Part shown: positions 60,334 to 64,000 of the stretch, in pieces
Layout of the letters: each line of letters opens with the position of its first letter
Numbering within the stretch: the first letter of the stretch is position 1
Assembly (NCBI RefSeq): GCF_900099965.1
Contig: NZ_FNDJ01000006.1
Span: 390,631 to 454,630, forward strand
Length of the DNA stretch: 64,000 nucleotides
Direction of reading: 5' to 3'
From: Nonomuraea jiangxiensis
Lineage (GTDB): Bacteria > Actinomycetota > Actinomycetes > Streptosporangiales > Streptosporangiaceae
The notes under the pieces: model-generated
The model's input: the letters and a program-made list of their open reading frames with translations, nothing else
Told to the model about the DNA's origin: nothing
Database searches by the model: none
Translations under genes and position numbers: made by a program

Positions 60334-62258
60334 CAGATGTTCCCAACAAGGAGCAGGGCGCCGGTCAGCAGGGCGGCGCCGATCAGGATGGACAGCGCGT
60401 ACGTTCTGGCGAAGCCCGTCTGGATCCGCCGCAGGCGCCCGGAGCTGCCGCCGATGCCCGCGGCCAGGCCGTTGACCAGCCCGTCGACGCCGCGGTTGTC
60501 GAAGAACACCGCGATGCGGGTCAGCCACTGGCCGGGGCGCATGAACAGCGACTCGTTGAGCGCGTCACCGTACAGGTCGCGCCGGGCGAACGTGGTGAGG
60601 AAGTTGCCGCGCGGCTGCACGGCCGGCACCTCGACCCGGCCGTACCGCATCCAGGCGAAGGCGGCACCGACCGCGACCAGCGCCAGAGTGGCGAGGCCGG
60701 GCACGCTCGTGAAGTGGAACTCCGGCAGCTCCGCCGGTCGGCCGACGGCCGGGCTGAGGAACAGCATGAGCGTGTTGCTCAGGATGAGGTAGCCACCGAG
60801 GAAGATCGAGCCGATCGACAGGATGATCAGCGGCCAGGTCATGACCGCCGGGGACTCGTGCGGGTGCGCGTCGTCGGCCCAGCGCTTCTGGCCGAAGAAG
60901 GTCATGAAGACCATCCGCGACATGTAGAAGCCGGTGATGCCCGCGCCCAGCACGGCCAGCCAGCCCAGCACCGGCTGGTGGTGCACCGCGGTCTCGATGA
61001 TGCCGTCCTTGGTGAAGTAGCCGGACAGCAGCGGGAACCCGATGATCGCCAGGTAGCCGATGAAGAACGTGATGAAGGTGACCGGCATGACCTTGCGCAG
61101 GGCGCCGTACTTGCGCATGTCCACTTCGTCGTTCATGCCGTGCATGACGGACCCGGCACCGAGGAACATGTCGGCCTTGAAGAAGCCGTGCGTGATCAGG
61201 TGGCCGATCGCGAAGGCGTAGCCCGCCGGGCCGAGGCCCGCGCCGAGCATCATGTAGCCGATCTGCGACATCGTCGAGCCGGCCAGGCCCTTCTTGATGT
61301 CGTCCTTGGCGCAACCGATGATCGCACCGGCCAGCAGCGTGGCCGCGCCGACGATGGCCACCGCGAGCGCGGCGCCCGAGCCCTCGTGGAAGAAGAACGC
61401 CCCGGAGCGGACCACCAGGTAGACGCCGGCGGTGACCATGGTCGCCGCGTGGATCAGGGCCGACACCGGGGTCGGGCCCTCCATGGCGTCCAGCAACCAG
61501 GACTGCAGCGGGAGCTGGGCCGACTTGCCGCACGCGCCGAGCAGCAGCAGCAGGCCGATGGCCAGCGTGGTGCCGTTCTCGACGCCGCTGGTCTGGGCCG
61601 CCAGGTCCTTGAAGGCGAGCGTGCCGAACGTGGTCCAGATGACGAACATGCCGACCAGCAGCCCGAAGTCACCGACCCGGTTGACCACGAACGCCTTCTT
61701 GGCCGCGACCGCAGCCGACGGCTTGAACTGCCAGAACCCGATCAGCAGGTAGGAGGCCAGACCCACGCCCTCCCAGCCGATGAACAGGCCCACGTAGTTG
61801 TCGGCCAGCACCAGCAGCAGCATCGCGGCCACGAACAGGTTCAGGTAGGCGAAGAACCTGCGCCGGTGCTCGTCGTGCGACATGTAGCCGATCGAGTAGA
61901 TGTGGATCAGCGATCCGACACCCGTGATCAGCAGCGCGAAGCTGATCGACAGCGGGTCGATGAGCAGCCCCATGTCCACCATGGGCGGCTCGCCCGGCAT
62001 GCCGGGGATGAACTCGAAGAGGTGGACGGCCCGCCGGCGCGCCTCCTCGCCGAACCCGATCAGCTCGAAGAACGCCAGCACGGCCACGACGAACGAGGCG
62101 AGGGACATGGCCACGCCCAGCAGATGGCCCCAGCGATTCGTGAACCGGTTGAACACCAGCAGGATGAACGCCCCCAGCAGGGGGAAGGCGATCATCAGCC
62201 AGGAGACGCCGATCACGCCGCCGGTGTGCTGGGTGATCTCAGCGATTTGAGATTCCAC
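60333..62258 (-). CDS. nuoL: NADH-quinone oxidoreductase subunit L
   Basis: The 641-residue product has the NuoL/ND5 layout: FIGWEGVGLASYLLIGFW, KSAQLPLQSWLLDAMEGPTP and a long C-terminal horizontal helix region. The GTG at 62258 follows GAGG. Length is normal. It is a membrane-arm proton channel; the next gene upstream, nuoK, ends 10 bp before it. Confidence 0.97.
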   Translation of the reverse strand: MESQIAEITQHTGGVIGVSWLMIAFPLLGAFILLVFNRFTNRWGHLLGVAMSLASFVVAVLAFFELIGFGEEARRRAVHLFEFIPGMPGEPPMVDMGLLIDPLSISFALLITGVGSLIHIYSIGYMSHDEHRRRFFAYLNLFVAAMLLLVLADNYVGLFIGWEGVGLASYLLIGFWQFKPSAAVAAKKAFVVNRVGDFGLLVGMFVIWTTFGTLAFKDLAAQTSGVENGTTLAIGLLLLLGACGKSAQLPLQSWLLDAMEGPTPVSALIHAATMVTAGVYLVVRSGAFFFHEGSGAALAVAIVGAATLLAGAIIGCAKDDIKKGLAGSTMSQIGYMMLGAGLGPAGYAFAIGHLITHGFFKADMFLGAGSVMHGMNDEVDMRKYGALRKVMPVTFITFFIGYLAIIGFPLLSGYFTKDGIIETAVHHQPVLGWLAVLGAGITGFYMSRMVFMTFFGQKRWADDAHPHESPAVMTWPLIILSIGSIFLGGYLILSNTLMLFLSPAVGRPAELPEFHFTSVPGLATLALVAVGAAFAWMRYGRVEVPAVQPRGNFLTTFARRDLYGDALNESLFMRPGQWLTRIAVFFDNRGVDGLVNGLAAGIGGSSGRLRRIQTGFARTYALSILIGAALLTGALLLVGNI

Positions 62259-62268
62259 CAGTCACCTC

Positions 62269-62565
62269 TTAGTACTTCAGCAGGTTGGCGTCGTCGACCG
62301 ACGCGGACCTGCGGGTTCGGAAGATCGTCACGATGATGGCCAGGCCGACCACGACCTCGGCCGCGGCCACCACCATCACGAAGAACGCGATGACCTGGCC
62401 CTCCAGGTTGCCGACCTGCCTGGAGAAGGTGACGAAGGCCAGGTTGCAGGCGTTGAGCATGAGCTCCACGCACATGAACACCACGATCGCGTTACGCCTG
62501 ATCAGCACGCCGAGCGCGCCGATGGCGAAGAGCAGGCCGGAAAGGACGAGGTAGTGCGTCGTCAC
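62269..62565 (-). CDS. nuoK: NADH-quinone oxidoreductase subunit K
   Basis: The 98-residue product has three transmembrane helices and the conserved GVLIRRNAIVVFMCVELMLN and FFVMVVAAAEVVVGLAI segments with buried Glu residues. The GTG at 62565 overlaps the nuoJ stop. It is part of the proton path next to NuoJ and NuoN. Confidence 0.97.
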   Translation of the reverse strand: MTTHYLVLSGLLFAIGALGVLIRRNAIVVFMCVELMLNACNLAFVTFSRQVGNLEGQVIAFFVMVVAAAEVVVGLAIIVTIFRTRRSASVDDANLLKY

Positions 62566-63359
62566 TTGGTCACCCCATTGTTCCGCTCGGCCTCGTGCTC
62601 ATCGGCCTCGTCCTCCTCGGCCGTGTGCCTGATCGCCTCTGCGAGCTTGGGATCCTCGGGCAGGTTGCCCTGCTCGACGTCGTAGCGGGCGATGTAGCGG
62701 TTGACCGAGGACTCCGCGACCGAGCCGTCGGGCAGCAGCGCGGGCATGTCGATGGCGTTGTTCCTGGCGTAGGTGCCCGGCCCCGGAAGCGGCGACGGGC
62801 GGTCGCCGCGGAACCTGGCGCGGGAGATGTCCTTCTGCGTGGCCTTCGCCGTCAGGCGCTCGCGGTGCGCCAGCACCATCGCGCCCAGCGCCGCCGTGAT
62901 CAGCAGCGCCGAGGTGATCTCGAAGGCGAACACGTAGCGGGTGAAGAGCAGCTCCGCGATCGAGCGGATGTAGCCCGCCTGCCCGGTGGCCGCCGCCAGC
63001 CCGGTCGCCGGGCTGAAGATCGCGTTGCCGATCGCCAGGATGAACAGCGCCAGGAAGCCGGCGGCCGCGATGACGGCCCAGAAGCGCTGGCCCTTCAGCG
63101 TCTCCACGAAGGAGTCCGAGGAGTCCACGCCCACCAGCATGAGCACGAAGAGGAACAGCATCATGATGGCGCCGGTGTAGACGATGATCTGCACCGCGGC
63201 CAGGAAGGGCGCGTCCTGCACGGCGTACAGGACCGCGAGGCAGAGCATCACGGTGCCGAGCATCAGCGCCGAGTAGACGGCCTTCCGGTTGAAGACCATG
63301 CCGAGCGCGGCGCCGACGGACACGACGGCGAGCACCCAGAAAGTGATGGTCTCACCCAT
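62562..63359 (-). CDS. nuoJ: NADH-quinone oxidoreductase subunit J
   Basis: The 265-residue product has five transmembrane helices with the conserved VQIIVYTGAIMMLFLFVLML segment. A long hydrophilic C-terminal tail (about 90 residues, ending EAERNNGVTK) is typical for actinobacterial NuoJ. The ATG at 63359 gives the standard start and overlaps the nuoI end by 8 bp. Confidence 0.96.
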   Translation of the reverse strand: MGETITFWVLAVVSVGAALGMVFNRKAVYSALMLGTVMLCLAVLYAVQDAPFLAAVQIIVYTGAIMMLFLFVLMLVGVDSSDSFVETLKGQRFWAVIAAAGFLALFILAIGNAIFSPATGLAAATGQAGYIRSIAELLFTRYVFAFEITSALLITAALGAMVLAHRERLTAKATQKDISRARFRGDRPSPLPGPGTYARNNAIDMPALLPDGSVAESSVNRYIARYDVEQGNLPEDPKLAEAIRHTAEEDEADEHEAERNNGVTK

Positions 63360-63867
63360 TGGTCCGCCCCAGCCGGTAGTAGTCCTCTTCGGTCTCACCG
63401 AGCCGCATGGGGTGCGGCGGCTGTTCCATGCCCTGGGTCAGGGGCGCGAGCAGCATCTCCTTGGTGTAGATGAGGCTCTCGCGGTTGGTGTCGGCGAGCT
63501 CGTACTCGTTGGTCATGGTGAGCGCGCGCGTCGGGCACGCCTCGATGCACAGACCGCACAGGATGCACCGCAGATAGTTGATCTGGTACGTGCGCCCGTA
63601 ACGCTCACCCGGCGAGAAGCGCTCCTCCTCGGTGTTGTCCGCGCCCTCCACGTAGATCGCGTCGGCCGGACACGCCCAGGCGCACAACTCGCACCCGACG
63701 CACTTCTCCAGCCCGTCGGGCCAGCGGTTGAGCTGGTGACGCCCGTGGAACCGAGGCGCGGTCGGCCGCTTCTCCTCCGGGTAGTTCACCGTGACGGGCT
63801 TTTTGAACATTGTGTGGAAGGTGACCCCGAAGCCCTTGACGGGGTTCAGCCAATCAGTTAGTCCCAC
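63352..63867 (-). CDS. nuoI: NADH-quinone oxidoreductase subunit I
   Basis: The 171-residue product has two [4Fe-4S] motifs: KCVGCELCAWACP and RCILCGLCIEACP. It carries electrons from the peripheral arm towards the quinone site. AAGGAG lies 8 bp before the GTG at 63867. Its N-terminus overlaps the nuoH stop by 14 bp. Confidence 0.98.
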   Translation of the reverse strand: MGLTDWLNPVKGFGVTFHTMFKKPVTVNYPEEKRPTAPRFHGRHQLNRWPDGLEKCVGCELCAWACPADAIYVEGADNTEEERFSPGERYGRTYQINYLRCILCGLCIEACPTRALTMTNEYELADTNRESLIYTKEMLLAPLTQGMEQPPHPMRLGETEEDYYRLGRTNG

Positions 63868-64000
63868 TGGGAATCTCCTTGTGCTGCACCCCGTGGTAGT
63901 GCGGCAGATCGAGTGGCGGCACCGGGAAGCCGCCGGCCGCCGGCTCGTTGGTCAGTTCCTCGAACTCGGCCTCCACCTGCGCCTTCCTGTCCTCCTTGCG
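63854..64000 (-). CDS. nuoH: NADH-quinone oxidoreductase subunit H (C-terminal end)
   Basis: The last 48 codons are visible and read RKEDRKAQVEAEFEEL, then FPVPPLDLPHYHGVQ and a TGA at 63854-63856, the hydrophilic tail of actinobacterial NuoH. The rest of the gene lies beyond the right edge. It is the quinone-site membrane subunit of complex I and is upstream of nuoI in the same operon. Confidence 0.9.
   Translation of the reverse strand, partial: RKEDRKAQVEAEFEELTNEPAAGGFPVPPLDLPHYHGVQHKEIPSGTN

Noticed and set aside
60327..62336. Very long plus-strand frame opposite nuoL
   Set aside because: It mirrors the nuoL gene and lacks domains; high GC keeps the antisense frame open.
1..64000. tRNA, rRNA, CRISPR arrays and insertion sequences
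   Set aside because: I looked for T-loop-like GGTTCGA, regular spaced repeats and transposase motifs; matches were inside coding genes or absent.

Overview
This is a very GC-rich chromosomal window with dense gene packing, start/stop-overlapping operons and frequent GTG/TTG starts. The complex I gene order (nuoH-I-J-K-L-M-N followed by a polyprenyl diphosphate synthase), the SARP/BTAD regulator, the SigE-family sigma factor and the DUF2236 and DUF6891-type proteins all point to a filamentous actinomycete. My best guess is Streptosporangiales (Nonomuraea-like); this is inference, since no rRNA or other marker gene is in view. No tRNA, rRNA, CRISPR array, transposase or integrase was seen.

Bases 1-31,783 form a large exopolysaccharide/surface-glycan locus. 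At the left edge, reading leftwards, lie an Agd3-like (CE18-type) deacetylase, a PelF-like glycosyltransferase, a PelG-like membrane protein and a sugar-1-phosphate nucleotidyltransferase. Together they look like an actinobacterial relative of the Pel/galactosaminogalactan systems. A SARP regulator is transcribed divergently, and the gap between them carries 11-bp-phased direct repeats typical of SARP operators. The rest of the locus holds an epimerase, a secreted TIM-barrel glycosidase-like protein, a two-domain fused glycosyltransferase, a WecG/TagA transferase, an O-antigen ligase/polymerase, two Wzz-like chain-length/anchor proteins, an acyltransferase, a GT2 and a flippase. It also has a deoxysugar-tailoring module (duplicated-domain Cys protein, DUF4910 protein, SDR, PIG-L deacetylase, cytidylyltransferase, C-methyltransferase, two 2OG-type dioxygenases), a dTDP-rhamnose set (rmlC, D, B, A) and the initiating polyprenyl-phosphate sugar transferase. 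These parts can in principle initiate, assemble, flip, polymerise, ligate and decorate a rhamnose-containing polymer carrying a C-methylated sugar.

Bases 32,000-46,300 hold miscellaneous genes: a GntR/FCD regulator with a matching operator near an EamA transporter, SnoaL, GNAT (with an in-frame minisatellite), YjbR and VOC proteins, a secreted discoidin-like protein with a PhoD phosphatase, a sigma factor with a membrane beta-propeller protein, a PadR gene broken at its N-terminus next to an SDR, two HAD phosphatases and an RNase Z-like hydrolase.

Bases 46,340-54,500 look accessory. They contain a two-gene operon pairing a cis-prenyltransferase with a DUF2236 oxygenase fused to EF-hands, an unrecognised 384-residue protein, a Nudix hydrolase, a PIN-domain/XRE-ImmA toxin-antitoxin-like pair with a palindromic operator, an msrA remnant, and a MerR regulator divergent from a membrane protein. 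From 54,500 onward the content is housekeeping: msrA, rarD, the polyprenyl synthase and the nuo operon, which runs off the right edge.
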